DNA from: Erythrocercus mccallii
Lineage: Eukaryota > Chordata > Aves > Passeriformes > Dicruridae
Direction of reading: 5' to 3'
Length of the DNA stretch: 64,000 nucleotides
Assembly: GCA_013397435.1 (NCBI GenBank)
Contig: VZRG01002094.1
Coordinates: forward strand, 60,894-124,893
Shown here: piece by piece, positions 49,764 through 61,830 of the stretch
Numbering within the stretch: position 1 is the stretch's first letter
Layout of the letters: each line of letters begins with the position of its first letter
Program-made: the position numbers and the translations under genes
Notes under the pieces: generated by a model
Databases searched by the model: none
Told to the model about the DNA's origin: nothing
Seen by the model: only the letters and a program-made list of their open reading frames with translations

Positions 49764-51734
49764 TATAAAGATAGCCTAGCATCCTTCAGCTTTTTCTGTG
49801 ACCCATCCTTTTTGCCAGTGATAACAAAATTTGCTTTTTACGTTGGTGTCTGTCCTTTTGAAGGAGCTGACTGAAGCCTATATGGTAATAGAAATGCTAT
49901 TAGCACGGCAAAGCAGGGAAAAAGGAAAAGACAGACACAAACTTGAACATGATCATCTGACTGTGCCAACTCAGTTGGTGCCAGCCGGAGCTTTGTGATG
50001 CCATCTGCAGCGATACTGTCACTGGGGCATTTCCCTGCCTAGGAAAATAAGATCAAATCAAAGTAGAAGAAATGGGTCTTCATCCCATTGCACTGTACCA
50101 CTTGCAGATGATAATTTAACATTCATATGTGCTCCCTCGTTTCTCAGGGCCCAGGCACATTGCCACAGTGAGTTACAAAGCCTCCTCCAGGTTCTGCCCA
50201 GAGGCAGGCAGAGCAGGGTGGCTGTGCCCAGCAGTGGCAGGACAGGCTGGCACTATCTATGGGGCTGGCAGCATCTAAGCTGCTGGTCTTGCTGTGGGGT
50301 GCAGATCTTTGTTATTCCTGTCAGAGTTGATCAGTTTGGAAAGGCCCGAACATCTGGACCATCCAGTTCTGTATCCTCCATGGTGCCTTTGGAAAAGCCA
50401 TAGAAAGGACTTGGGATGTGTCGGCATCAGCTGTTAGCAGTAGTTTCAAGACGCCTTGTTTTTACCTAGCCTCGCTACCCAAACTGGGCACAGGATTGTG
50501 TTTCTTATCTTGTACCAGGCAGCAACACCACCACTGCAGCAGCAATTGCAGGACATCATCTGAGAGTACACTCCAGCCACCAGGCTTCCCCAGAGAGAAA
50601 AGTGACACTTTGAAGGCTGTCCCCTTGCTTAAGGGATCACCTGCTCCCATGTGCCTGAGGATATCTTTCCTAGGAAAAGGAGCATTCTGCTCTCTGTTTC
50701 CAGACCAGCCCTCCTGGTGGCCTTGAAGTATTTATTGAGTAATTCTCCCCATCAGAGTGGGAACTGGATATAGGCAAAGCTGTTCTGGGGACACTGCAGT
50801 GTTTGAAGCAGCAATGTAACCATGGATCTACTACCCCATTTGTACCTACCAGAGTCTGCAGGCCGCGAGGGTACTGGGAAAAGCAGGATACCTGCCGGGG
50901 AAGGATTGCAGGGAAATCTCCTTTTTATGGTATGTTGGAGGAGAAACCCCTAACCTTATGCAGATATCCTACAACTCTTCAACCCCTTTAGAAAGCTGTG
51001 GGGAGCTATGCTGTAGGGGATTTGCAACAGGCTCAGTCCACAGCATGCAATGCTGCCAGGGGCCCTGGTAAAATTGCACTTGGCCTCCATGGGACCTTTT
51101 CTTGCTGAGAGAATTTGTTTTGTACTTTGGGAGCATTAGGTACAAGCGCCAAATTCCTAGCTCTGCTAGGTAGGAGCTTGTAAGGATTGTGGGAAGCGAG
51201 AAGGCATTTTGAATGACAGAAGAAAAGCTAGACCATAGTGACTGATGCAGGTTTTCCATCTTCGTGTGCTCAGTGCTCCCTGCCAAAACCTCTTCCTGGG
51301 AGCAGCGGTTGGGAGCTGGTCAGAGGGTGGGGAAGAGAGGTGTGTGGTAAACAAGGTTTGGGCAGGTTAACATTTGTCCCTCGGCTTTGGGACTGATGTC
51401 CCAAAAGGTTTCATCCCCTCCATCCCCCAGATCGGCCCCATTAATCAGTGGTGGGGAACCTCCAGAAGTGCAACCACGTCAGGAGCCTCATGCTCACCAG
51501 AAGCAGGGAGAGACAGACACAGACCCTGCTACAGCACCAGGTATACATCTGCTCACTTTGGGATGCTCTAAAATCCAGCCTAAAATTTCCAACTGCTTGG
51601 CATTTTCCTTCTGAAAGACAAGACCTTATACTTTGAGAAGAAATACACAGGCTTCCATTAGACTGCAAGCTGAAATATACAGCTCAAGTCCATTAGAGAC
51701 TTCCTGAAAATTTAAAAGATATTAATAATTTTAA

Positions 51735-51764
51735 ATCTATCTATCTATCTATCCATCTATCTCC
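51735..51764. repeat. (ATCT)n tetranucleotide microsatellite
   Basis: About six ATCT units with one ATCC interruption. A usual short tetranucleotide locus. Confidence 0.9.
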
Positions 51765-51934
51765 ATATATGCTTGGAAAACTGCTCACAGATAATTATCA
51801 GTCCCCATACAGATATGAGTGCTCCCCCCTCTGTCCCCATACACGGAGCCCTTCAAACACAACAAAGAGGGAGGCAGAAGCCTGCATTTTATGTCCCTTT
51901 TGACCTACAACATGGATCTGTTCCAATCTAGCAG

Positions 51935-52260
51935 GTAATTAAGTGATGAGGCATCCTTTTAATCCACATTTTATGTTCACAATCAGGTCTTTGGGGTATT
52001 GATATAATTAAATCATGTGATCCCCTATAATGAAATCCTTAATTAGGGAAAATATAATTAAACTGGGTTTCTTAAAAATGGAATGTCACAGTGCCTAAGT
52101 GTGTTTTTCCTTTAAACATGAAGAGCATTTTCTTTTAAATGTGCACACCAATCAGACTAAATCTCCCACTGATGTTTTACCTAATTTTCTGTTTAAAACA
52201 CACTATCTATACTTAAAAAGTTTAAATAGTACAAAAGGATTTGAAACAAATTTTCAAGTA
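51935..52260. promoter_or_regulatory. possible conserved non-coding element, AT-rich
   Basis: The segment is dense in TAATTA, TTAATCC, TATAATTAAA and CTTAATTAGG words without tandem structure or transposon similarity. This resembles homeodomain-rich conserved elements in gene deserts. It is an inference only. Confidence 0.2.
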
Positions 52261-52803
52261 TATATTTTTAAATTAGCTCAATGGAAAATTCCAGATTCCA
52301 GACATTTTACTTCGTATAACAGGAAAAAAAATCTACTCAACCTGTGTTTGGCAAATCCCATGCTCATAATGTTTTTCAATCATGAAATACTGAAAATGAG
52401 GCATATTTTTAGCTTCTTTGTTTGCTTTTTAGCATTAAAACATTTCTTCATAAAAGTTGCCATGCAGAGAGGTGCTGAAGACCCTGAGGAACTACTCCTT
52501 AACCTCTCCCTGGAACACTACTCAGCAAGTTTTTGGTGGGGGCAGAGGAAGGGGAGACAGAGCAGGCAAACAAGGCCCAGCTTTGGCCCCTCTGTGTCTG
52601 TCCCTCTGCGCTGCTCCCTGTTGTGTTTTAGTTTTCTGGGGACAGAGACGGCCTTTGTTGCTCCAACCCATGGCACAGTGCCACTCTGCTTTGTACCTAG
52701 ACTTTGTGGTTTCTCAGCTGGTGGAATCAGTGACATTCAGAAAGGACAAGGGGCAACAGCCCCCACAACAGCAGGCGAGGATTTTTGTGGAGCGCACACC
52801 TGA
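52099..52803 (+). other. 234-codon open frame, no known domain
   Basis: The frame starts in AT-rich DNA, where stops should be frequent, and stays open into GC-richer DNA. The first half is rich in Phe, Leu, Lys and Asn; the second half changes to a Ser/Pro/Gly/Thr composition. I see no signal peptide, domain or retroelement motif, and a second frame (52457-52825) is open over the GC-rich part. Probably chance, but its length in AT-rich DNA is unusual. Confidence 0.22.
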
Positions 52804-54504
52804 TACACAGAAGATGTGTATTTAACAGGTGGGTGCTGCAGAGGCCTGAGGATGAGCTTCCCAGGATAATTTTGTGAGTATAGACACATCCCTTCACGCT
52901 ACCTGGAACATTCATCTACTGTGCTTTCCTTAGAGAGCAGCAGGAGCAGATCCCTTCTTTTTAATTTCCTCATTTATGCTAATAGATGGCAGATTGGTTA
53001 CAAAAAAGCTTTGAGTGTTGAAGACCCTAACCTGATAGGCATCCACATCTCTTAGCTGCTCAGGGCTGCAGGCTTGATTCAGGGTCACAGATGCCAGGGA
53101 GGAGCTTGGGTACCACCTCAGCAATGGGCAAACAAAAAGGCTCTGCTCTCTGCATCCCGCCCTGGATGCCATCAGGCCTTTGCTGCCAGTCCTGTTTGTG
53201 GGGGCTCTGGGCTAGTAGTGATGCTGTGGCTCCCTTTGAGCTGAGAATATGTCTTGTGCTGGTTTAGGCAGGAATGAAAAGGGAATGGAGGGACTGAGAA
53301 GGCAGAGTGTCTGAAATTGCTGGAAATCAGTCTTTGAAATAAGAAATATAATTTAATGCATGGTTGTGCAGAAAGCAAAATAAGTTTTCTCTGTTTCTAT
53401 TACAGTCAGATTGGAAGTAGCACCTTTGGTAATGAATGACATAAAACAAATCTCAATTGTTTTATCTTGATAGCCAGTGAAATGCTGTCTCTTTTAAAAT
53501 AGTTTGATTATAGCTGCAAATACTTTGTCACTTGAAAGCAGTGTTTGCTTAGCTGTCTGAGTGCAAGGCAATCTGCGAGAGGATAAACACCACATCTTAT
53601 ACTTGCCATTGACATTTCCCAAGGAACTGAGCTAGAAGCTTTTAATTACTGACAGGTTTTCAGGGTCCACATTGATGCTGACCCTTTAAGACAAGAATAT
53701 AAAATTATTGCATTATTTCTGGAAATAAATAACTCCTTAAGAGAGCACAAACTTCTGACAAGTCTCCTGAAGGAAGCGGTGAATCCAAAACTGGTGCTTG
53801 GTTGAACACAAAACTGGTGATTGATGTTGACATTCTGAGAAACATTATGTAATTTAGGATTCATTTTTCAGGAAAACATCAGGAGTTGTGAAAAATCTCA
53901 AGCTTTGTAGGACATGTGATTTTCCCTGTAGTTAGTTTCTCACTGAAAATGGCAGTGAGATTGGCATTTCTATGTCTCCTCTCTCCTACAGATAGGATGC
54001 TAGGTTTTCCACTGGCCTTCTCCAAAATCCCTGTTCTCCAGACAACTTTGTGTTTCCTTGGCCACTGTTAGTGTTTGTTAAAGAGCATTTGCTAACAGGC
54101 AGTGTTGAAGCACACTCCTAACACCTAATAACCTTTCCAAAGTAACTAATGAGTCATGTTTCCCAGCTTCTGTCTGAGCCTCAGCAAAGCAAATATATAA
54201 AAGAGCCAATCTAAGGTGTTGACATTTGTGTTTCCATTCTGCAGTGCAATTCTGAATTTTGTCTAGTACTCGCTTACTGTGCTTCAGCTTACACCAGAAA
54301 GCAGTTCCAGAGACCCCAAACTGGATTTTTTTCTTTGCAAAAGTAAGCTAAAACACATGCTACAAGAGCCCAACCTCATTTGCTCTGGTTACAAGCGGAC
54401 ATTCCGTCCTGGGGATTGGATGAGGGAGAGAGTCAAGAGAAACTGCACAATGCACCACAAGAGCCAACCCTGTCATGGACTGCATCAAAAGAGGCGTGAC
54501 CAGC

Positions 54505-55083
54505 AGAGTGAGACAGGTGATTCTCCCCCTCTACTCCATTCTTCTGGGTATGAGCACAGTATTTACCTGGAGTACTGTGTCCAGCTCTGGGTTCCCCAAC
54601 AGAGGAAGGATACGGAACTCCTGGAGCGAGTACAGAGAAGGTCTACAAAGATGACCAGAGGGCTGGAGCACGTCTCTTATGAAGACAGGCTGAGAGATTT
54701 GGGATTTTTCAACCTAAAAATGAAGCCTTCCGGGAGACCTTACAGCAGCTTTCCAGCACTTGAAGGGAGTCTACAAGAAAACAGGAGAGGGAGTTTTTTC
54801 AGGGGTATGAAGTGATAGGACAAGAGAGAGTGGCTTTAAACTGAAAGAGAACGAGTTTAAATAAAATATTAGGAAGAAATTCTTTACTATGAGGGAGGTG
54901 AGGCACTGGAACAAGTTGCCTGGAGAAGCTGTGGTTACCCCATCCCTGGAAGTGTTGAAAACCAGGCTGGATGAGGTCTTGAGCAACCTGGTCTCCTGGA
55001 AGGTGTCCCTGTCCATTGCAAAAGATTTGGAACTATGTGGTCTTCAGAGTCCCTTCCAACCCAGCTAGCCTATAAGTCCATGC
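54505..55083 (+). mobile_element. CR1 LINE 3' region with ORF2 tail (best copy)
   Basis: The segment translates in the plus frame to the CR1 ORF2 C-terminal part: LEYCVQLWVPQQRKD, then ELLERVQRRSTKMTRGLEH, then SYEDRLRDLGFFNLK. After a frame break, the 3' untranslated region follows with 'aggaagaaattctttactat', 'gagggaggtgaggcactgga', 'catccctggaagtgttgaaa', 'gagcaacctggtctcctgga', 'aggtgtccctgtccattgca' and 'cccttccaacccagctagcc'. The terminal octamers are degraded (TATAAGTCCATGCCTCTGTG). It is 5'-truncated, about 580 bases of a family normally several kb, and cannot encode the endonuclease or polymerase core. It is followed directly by the block shared with 28 kb. Confidence 0.96.
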
Positions 55084-55086
55084 CTC

Positions 55087-55184
55087 TGTGTACAGAGTAG
55101 TGGTTGGTCCCCAGCAGCAACCAGCTGTGTCTGACAGTGCACTTGACAGGTTGCCTCTGGGATTCCTGACCGGCCTGAAAGTGC
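55087..55184 (+). repeat. sequence flanking CR1, shared with 28038-28136
   Basis: This is the 98 bases immediately after the CR1 end. By eye about four in five positions agree with the minus-strand sequence after the 28.1 kb CR1 end, beginning at the same word TGTGTACAGAG and ending at CTGAAAGTGC versus CTGAAACTGC. No similarity is apparent beyond either boundary. See the counterpart entry for alternatives. Confidence 0.72.
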
Positions 55185-55189
55185 AGCCA

Positions 55190-55980
55190 GAGCTTTCTCC
55201 CAGCCCTGAAACTCTGAGCCATTGCTGCATTAGGACTGACTGGCTGGGACAGGGCTGGCTGGTTCTAAAACTTCTGCAGGAATGACAGACATGGCACAAG
55301 GGTGTCCAGAACTGGGGAGGGAGCCACACTAAGGCAACATGTTCCTAGAAAACTCGAGTGAGGAGGCTGGAGTGCAAGCCCAATATTGTGGCGTAATCTC
55401 CTGCCTGGCAATTGCTGTACTGCAGCAAAACCACTGGCAGCTGTGGTTTAATCTCTGGACCACAGGAAAACATTTCTCTTGTGGTTTTATCTGCCTTTTT
55501 ACACATTGCGTCATGTTTGTGGTGCAGAATGAGAGAGAAATGTGGCTTCCCTGCATGCGCCGATGCAGCTACCAGTGTGGAAACAGAGCAGTGATGTTCT
55601 TAGCACCAGCTGGGAGCGGAGGCAAACAAACACAACGAGGAGAAAGGCAAGCATTACAGGGCCAGCACAGCCAAGTACCCACTGCACACAGTGCACACAC
55701 AGCCTTTAGGCTCCTGGACAGGATCTGGGGGCAGAGGAAAGCAGGGGGGCCAACACACTGCTCCACTGCTACAGGGCACCTGAGGTTTTCTGCATCTTAT
55801 GGCTCCTGCTCTACTGAGTGTCAGCAAGAGCTGGAAACCACCACAGGCCAGGCAGCCCACACAGCCCTCCCTGCGGGGCCTGATTTTCCAGTAACACTAG
55901 CGCTGCTGCACTTGGTCTTTGCTACTGGTGTTGATGCCCCAAGTTTTAGCTTTCATGTTTTTCAGATTCTGTGCTGCCTA
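55190..55980 (+). other. gene-free stretch holding a 216-codon open frame
   Basis: Between the CR1-linked block and the LTR there is a plus frame, 55339-55989, open for 216 codons. The product is Cys/Ser/Gln-rich with no domain I recognise, and other frames on both strands are also largely open across 55500-55860. It runs into the first bases of the LTR, which argues against a real gene end. Confidence 0.3.
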
Positions 55981-56205
55981 GGTGTGTAGTCCTGAGCCTC
56001 ATATTAAGTGCTAGTAAGCTCTCTTCACAGAGTAGGTAGATAAAACAAATCCTTCTCCTGCTGAAGACCAAGGACAATGAGCACAACTTTCAGGCCCAAA
56101 AGCATAAATAATGGTGGACTGAAGAGAGAAACAAGAAGGATGAGACCTCATGACCTGAGGCTGTAGTTGGACAATTGGGCCCGAATATGCAAATGGACCA
56201 AAACT

Positions 56206-56212
56206 TATAAAA
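56206..56212 (+). promoter_or_regulatory. TATA box of the LTR
   Basis: TATAAAA lies about 115 bases upstream of the AATAAA of the same LTR, a normal U3-R arrangement. Confidence 0.5.
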
Positions 56213-56321
56213 GTGTAGGACCTCATGACCAGTTGTCCATTTTGTGACCATTCTTAGTCCACTTGGGGCGTAGCCCTGGCCAGGCTCTTGTACTGCCTAA
56301 GGTGTACTGTAAAGGCCTTTT

Positions 56322-56327
56322 AATAAA
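56322..56327 (+). terminator. polyadenylation signal of the LTR
   Basis: AATAAA on the LTR sense strand, about 63 bases before the LTR 3' end. Confidence 0.6.
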
Positions 56328-56394
56328 TACCTACTTTATTCTCTTGGCTCTGTCCAGTCTCTGTTTCGGGTAAGCCTTCCCAAGGCATCAGTGT

Positions 56395-59300
56395 CATTGT
56401 AAACCAGGATACAAAATGCAGAGATTAAGAGGAGGTGGGAGCCAACGCGCTTTGGCTCACATGAACCACGTGTCAACTCCTCCCACGATAGTCTTGTCAT
56501 GTTGTCTGTTGCAAACAGGAAAGAAAATTATTCAAATGTGCAGACTGGGTAAGCAGTAGCATTGCTGAAAACACCTGGTAATCACAGCACGCCTCAAACT
56601 GAACAAGCAGCACCATGTCACCTTTGATAATTTTTTTTCAAAAAGTGAAAAACCACAATCTTGACTGGACATAGGACTTTTGTCCTATGATAATCATTGA
56701 AAATATTTATTTAAAGTGCTTCTGAGGTCTCAGCTGGGACAGTGAACCTGGATATGGACTCTGATACTAGAAGACAGGCCAAAATTACAAAGCTGAGGCA
56801 CCACGAAAGGCTTCAAGGAGAGATTAACAGAAACAGGCTTTCCTTCGGGAAGAGGGAGAGTAAAAAGTCCTACAAGGAGAACATCCCTGTACATAAAGGA
56901 ATTGTTGTTTTAATGAGTAAGAGCAGCTATTCCTCATCACCTCTGGCACTGTGACAAGATTAACTGCATTATGAGACAACAAAGGAGATAAAAGCAATGC
57001 AGAGAGAAAAGCATAATAACTAAAAAGGTATAATAGAGTTGTTTGGTACAGCCACTGGATACATAATTGGAGCAGGGTAGTTTGTGAGACCAAAATCTCC
57101 CTCACAGCATAGGATCAGGCAAACTCACAGACTCAGGGGACCAGAAGTTCTGCCAGGGGTTCTGGAGGTTCTTCCAGCCAATATTTAACAGTACTGATAA
57201 AAAATTAGCAATAAACCACCAGCATTTTCAGGTTTTTTGTTGTCATAGAAAATGATGCTGAGACAGTCATCTTCGATAGATTGTGTATACCATCGTGTAT
57301 TAAATTAAACTACTTTCATGCATACACTGTTATTTGTCTATCTCACTGTAATTGTTTGTGCCTAGCAAGAGGCAATTTGAAGGTTGTTTATCTTCAGCTC
57401 TGATTTGCAGCCTAAAAAGAAGCAAAAAGGAAGACTTCCCATGGCTTTGTATCAGCTTAGACAATTGAATATAAAAGATTGTAAGTTAAGTAAATCATTC
57501 AGCATGTTTCTCTGCTCCATAGATAGCATTTTTAGCTGATATCACCAAAGAGAAACTGTTCCAATGCTTCTCTTTTCATTCGCTTTCCTTGGAAAACAAG
57601 TTTTCCCCAATATCAGGGACATGTACTCTCAGACAGCAACATTGTTGACCGTGGTTTTGCTAAGGTGCTCCACCTGAACATAGATGATGTTAGTTGGTTT
57701 GGAGTTTGGTTTTGGGGTTTTTTTGCAAATAACATCTTTCAACAACTTATTTTTGTTGTTGAGTGTTTTCTGTTTTCTCGCATTTTTGAGGAGGATTTCA
57801 AGCTTCTTTAATTTTGAGATGTTTTATGCGATTCTCTCAAAGTAAGAAAATCAGTTTTATTGTCCTCACTGTTGTGCACATGCTGTGCTGATTTCAGGTC
57901 AATGAAACACCATGTCAGAGCTAGGCTCAGACCACGTGCAAGTTTCACATCGTCCTCCTCCGTGGAGCCTCTTGTTTGCACATTTGAAGATGGTACAGAA
58001 ATGAGCAATCTCGTTTTTTTCCCCAGTCTGCATTGTCTGCCTTTAGAACCATGAGATGAAAAGTGCATGAAACACCCAACAAGCTTAAATGAATATGACC
58101 CCTAACATCAGCTTTTACGATACCGAATCGCTGCTAGTGTGCATGGCTTTCCCAGAGAGCCCCAGATTTTAACAGCAGGCCCCATACTGATGTTTCCACA
58201 GAATCAACACTTTAGACCTTTGAGTGCAGTTCCTATAGTTAACAAATTTTGTGCAAAACATTAACTGCTAAAGTGCTCCCAATGCCAAGTGTCCTGCTCT
58301 ACCCTCCAGCTTCTTCAGCAACCAGAGAATAATGGGAACTTTGCAAAGTGTCAGCTATTTGTTTGATAACTGTCGTATGCTTCAGGAAGATGTATTGTCA
58401 ATAGTTGTCATCTCAGGAGAAATGTTTAACAAGAATGCATGTTTGTTTAGCAAAGCTAACGAAGACTTGGAAATCGAGCCTTCTCATAACACACATCACA
58501 CATGGAGTCCCACAGGACCTCACACACTGGATTTGCTTCACTGTACATACATATTAAGCTCAGTGCTCTCAAGTTTTATGAAGATTTTTCTCAGGGCCTA
58601 ATTTGATGCAACTAGCAGCTTTTTTTTTTGACTATCCAGAAATTGCTTGCTTTACAATTTGCTTCACTGCTACAGTGCTTGTGCCTTGAAGTCATAATAT
58701 CCACACTGTTCCTTTTCTTTAAACATTTGCTTCCAGCTCTGCACTCTGTGTGATGCTCTTTAGTGGCTTCTTCACAAGTTCCATTCTCACAAAACAACTT
58801 TGCATTTAATTAAATGTACATCTTTTTTGCATCTAAACATCAGGCTTTTATTGACAAGTTTGTTTTGGCAGAGAGGGAGCATGGTAGAGGAAAGCTAATT
58901 ACAAATTGCTTCTTAAGATAAAAAAAGCCACCAGAGTATACCAGTGAGACGTCTAGCAAGGAAGAATGGATGGGAAAGGGATTGCTTCAATGGACTACAC
59001 AGAAAAGCTTTATACTGGGTAGTGTTTATATGGGTCTCTCTCCTGGAGCACCCAGAGAAATTGACTGCATTACAGAACACAACTAATTTTATCTTGCCAA
59101 TAGCTCTCACCCCTAACCAGTGGCGAAACACTAAGACATGAAGAGCTAAACAGGCTCACCATCACTGGCTATGGAGAAGGGAGAACATATTATTTCAAAG
59201 TTTCAGGAAGTATGTTCCTTTCTGTTCTCTCTTCTCCGATTTTCAAAGCACAACCTCTTTTCCGCTGTTTCTTTTATCTTACACACTTTTCCATTGCTGG

Positions 59301-61040
59301 GGAGAAACATCAGTTATTTTGGAGCTATCAGAGTTATCCCTGTCAAGACAGCTCATGCTGCAAACCCCCAAAACATCTTCCAAAACCCAAACTCTACTTT
59401 TAGGACTCATTTCTCTTTTTTTCAAGATCTCTACAAATAACTCACTTCTATTCTTTGGCAAGCTTGCAAACTCCGATCCTACAGCCTCTGCCCTCCCTAA
59501 ATCTTCACTATGCAGTACAGCCATCAAGCACACAGACTTCTTTCCTTATTACTGGAGCCAAGAACCTTGTTCTGCTGATTGCATGAAGATATTGTCACAG
59601 ATAAAACCAGGCACATCTTTCTTTCAGCTGCAGTACTGTCCTCCCCAGCACAGAACCCTTTTCACTCCCCAGGACAGGGTAGCCCTCTGTCCTCTATTTA
59701 CCTCCACCTGTCTGATTCTGGTCTCACTGGGAAACACACCTGCAGTGGCTTTACTTCCACCCACCTCACTGTAACTAGTAACTCTTTGTGATGTGTTACA
59801 AGGATAGCATCATCTGCTTCAAAGCCACTGACATTTTTTCTTGCTGGCTTTTAGCTGTTAATTTAGAATTAAATTAGCCTGAGACTCACACTGTAAAAAA
59901 TACATTGTAACCTGATTCACACCCCAGCCACACTGGAAATTCATACTTGTGTCCTTCTGGCACTGTGGGCTGTTTTGTGAACTGTGTGTCTGGAACACAA
60001 CATGGCATTTTACTGCCATGTTGCTGGAAAAGATGGAGTGATGCCACGTGAAGGACAAAGATACAGGCACATCTAGGTAGAGGAATGTGAAATTTATTTT
60101 CCTTTGAAATATTTTCTAAGAGACAGCACTATTTTAAATTCACAGGCAATTGGAAAGGACAACAATCCTGTATGATTAATCTCACAGGCAAAAGATAATT
60201 AAGATATTCTCTCTGTACTGCTAAGAACATGTAAGTAGAGTTGTCTCTGATCTTTACTTTTTTTTATGTTTTTTTTGTTTGGTGGGTTTTTTTTCCTGGT
60301 ATAGCCTCTGAGAGGCAACAGCCAAGGGAATTCATAGCAGTCAAACCTGTGCCAGATCACAGCACAGCTGACATCGTACCTCCAGCAGTGGCCTCCCACT
60401 AGATGCTCCGGGCAAAGACAACAACAGAAAGTGCCAAACCAAACCTTACTCCCTGTGGGCAGTCCCTCATCCTTTAGCTGCAAAAATACCAGGATCACAA
60501 AGAAATCAAGGGCACCACTATATAAAACTGTATGAGGACTCAGCTGATTGAAATTCTTAACAAAAGTCTTGGTGTCTTTCAAAGAGCAGATTTAGGCTAA
60601 GCTCCCAGTGAACCAAAGTGGGCTTCTTCTGCCTGTCGAGGAATTAATGGAGCACACATCACTCTTCCTAAGATACCTACGGGAAAAATTTCTTTTAAAC
60701 CTTCTAGCAATTCATCTGTGCCCTAAGGCAAGTTCAGCTTATTGTGCAGATGAACACAGGATCTTCTGCTCCTCTTTTATTAGAATCTGTTCTCAGAAAG
60801 TTAACCATCTATTTTCTTGTTTTGCCCAAAATGTAGAGAATTTTGCAAGTTAACCATGAGTATACTAATGAGCCTCTTCTTATATTAGGTCTAATTTTTC
60901 TCTTCATTTATTTAACATGATATTATGGATGCCCAAGAAATACCTCTGAAAGGAGTAAATTAGCCTTCCCTCCATATTTCCTAGGTATCCAATAATTATT
61001 TTATGATAAATCAAAATGAAATAAGATTTTCAGAAGTTTC
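56395..61040. other. gene-free stretch, unique sequence
   Basis: No exon or transposon is recognised. The plus strand is visibly pyrimidine-rich from about 59180 to 59770, which keeps several frames open (151 codons at 59319-59774) without any known domain. T-rich runs occur at about 57717-57724 and 60258-60294. The rest is unique. Confidence 0.5.
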
Positions 61041-61044
61041 TTTT

Positions 61045-61049
61045 CTCTT
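61045..61049. repeat. 5' target-site duplication of LTR
   Basis: CTCTT directly before the TG of the LTR, matching 61690-61694. Confidence 0.85.
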
Positions 61050-61689
61050 TGTTGGAGTCCAGGGCACAGGGAAAATCCCTCGTGCTGCCCTGGGGGGTCA
61101 GGGACCCCGGTTGGGACTCTAGGAGAGCACTGTCTTTGACCTTAGACCATGGGAAAGACTTCCCAGAATAACAGGAGAAGTGAGAACTACAAGCATCTAG
61201 AGTAAATAGTAGTATAATTTAGCACAGAGTGAAAACTTGTAGTTTAGAGTTTTTTAGAATAGGGAAGGATAAAGGCAAGATGGAGGATTCTGGGCGGTGA
61301 CCCATGTTCCCCTTCTTCTTCTTCTTCTCCATCTTCTGCTGTGGATGTGGCATAGATAGATTGGTAGGATGAAATTTGGGTAGAAACTACGTGTTTAGAA
61401 CAAGTAGTGATTATTGGTAGAGAAATATAAACATAGAACATTGTACAAGTTAATTGGTGTAGAAACCTTTAAAAGAGCCTTGTTATCTCTGCCCGGGGGC
61501 TTTGTCAGCTCTGTCTTGAGGCGAGTTAAGCCTGGTGCAAGGGCAGCTCATTCACGGTGAGATAAGAGCAATAAAACATCTTCCAAGACCGAAAGCTGCA
61601 AGCTCCACTCTCTTAATTTCAAACCCTGGTACAGGACTCTGAGGTAAAAACCTCAGTTAGGAGGCACCTGGGAAAGAGAGCTTCCGTCA
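61050..61689 (+). mobile_element. solitary endogenous retrovirus LTR with 5-bp target duplication
   Basis: The element begins TGTTGGAGTCCAGGG at 61050 and ends GAGAGCTTCCGTCA at 61689, 640 bases. It is flanked by a perfect 5-bp direct repeat, CTCTT at 61045-61049 and CTCTT at 61690-61694. Inside are TATA-like words (ATATAAACA near 61426; TTTAAAAGAG near 61468), AATAAA at 61570-61575, and about 115 bases of R/U5. A five-base duplication is usual for ERVL-type (class III) elements in birds, whereas class I tends to four and class II to six. No internal gene or second LTR remains, so it arose by LTR-LTR recombination. It contains a short TTC run at about 61315-61329. Confidence 0.9.
61570..61575 (+). 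terminator. polyadenylation signal of the LTR
   Basis: AATAAA in the sense orientation, placed as expected at the end of the LTR R region. Confidence 0.65.
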
Positions 61690-61694
61690 CTCTT
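61690..61694. repeat. 3' target-site duplication of LTR
   Basis: CTCTT directly after the CA of the LTR, matching 61045-61049. Confidence 0.85.
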
Positions 61695-61830
61695 AAAATT
61701 GTTTTCTGATCAAGCATATTCACAGATTATAACACTAACACTACTGTGATCATCCTGCCTGATTTTTCCCATAACACAGGACCTAAAAGTTTTCTGAATC
61801 AAGTAAATGATCTCTTTATCTGGTTTTTTT

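Larger units (their letters stand above)
45650..54500. other. gene-free stretch, unique sequence with small repeats
   Basis: No exon is recognised. Small structures are listed separately: a duplication at 46213-46255, a palindrome at 46413-46438, a GA tract at 49724-49763 and an ATCT array at 51735-51764. A 14-base A run lies at about 49545-49558. AT-rich 51940-52250 looks like a possible conserved element. The 234-codon frame at 52099-52803 is described separately. Confidence 0.5.
55985..56390 (+). mobile_element. probable solitary endogenous retrovirus LTR
   Basis: About 406 bases start TGTAGTCCTGAGCC and end CCCAAGGCATCA, that is TG...CA. It has the order expected of an LTR: a TATA-like ACTTATAAAAG at 56203-56213, then AATAAA at 56322-56327, then a pyrimidine/G-rich end of about 60 bases. 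No retroviral gene, primer site or second LTR is found within several kb, so it is a solo LTR. Flanks do not show a clean target duplication (AGGTG before, GTGTC after), so the exact 5' boundary is uncertain. Family and class are not assigned. Confidence 0.72.

Noticed and set aside
54279..54815. 178-codon open frame as a host gene
   Set aside because: From about 54505 it is the CR1 ORF2 tail, and the upstream part has no domain, so it is a retroelement frame.
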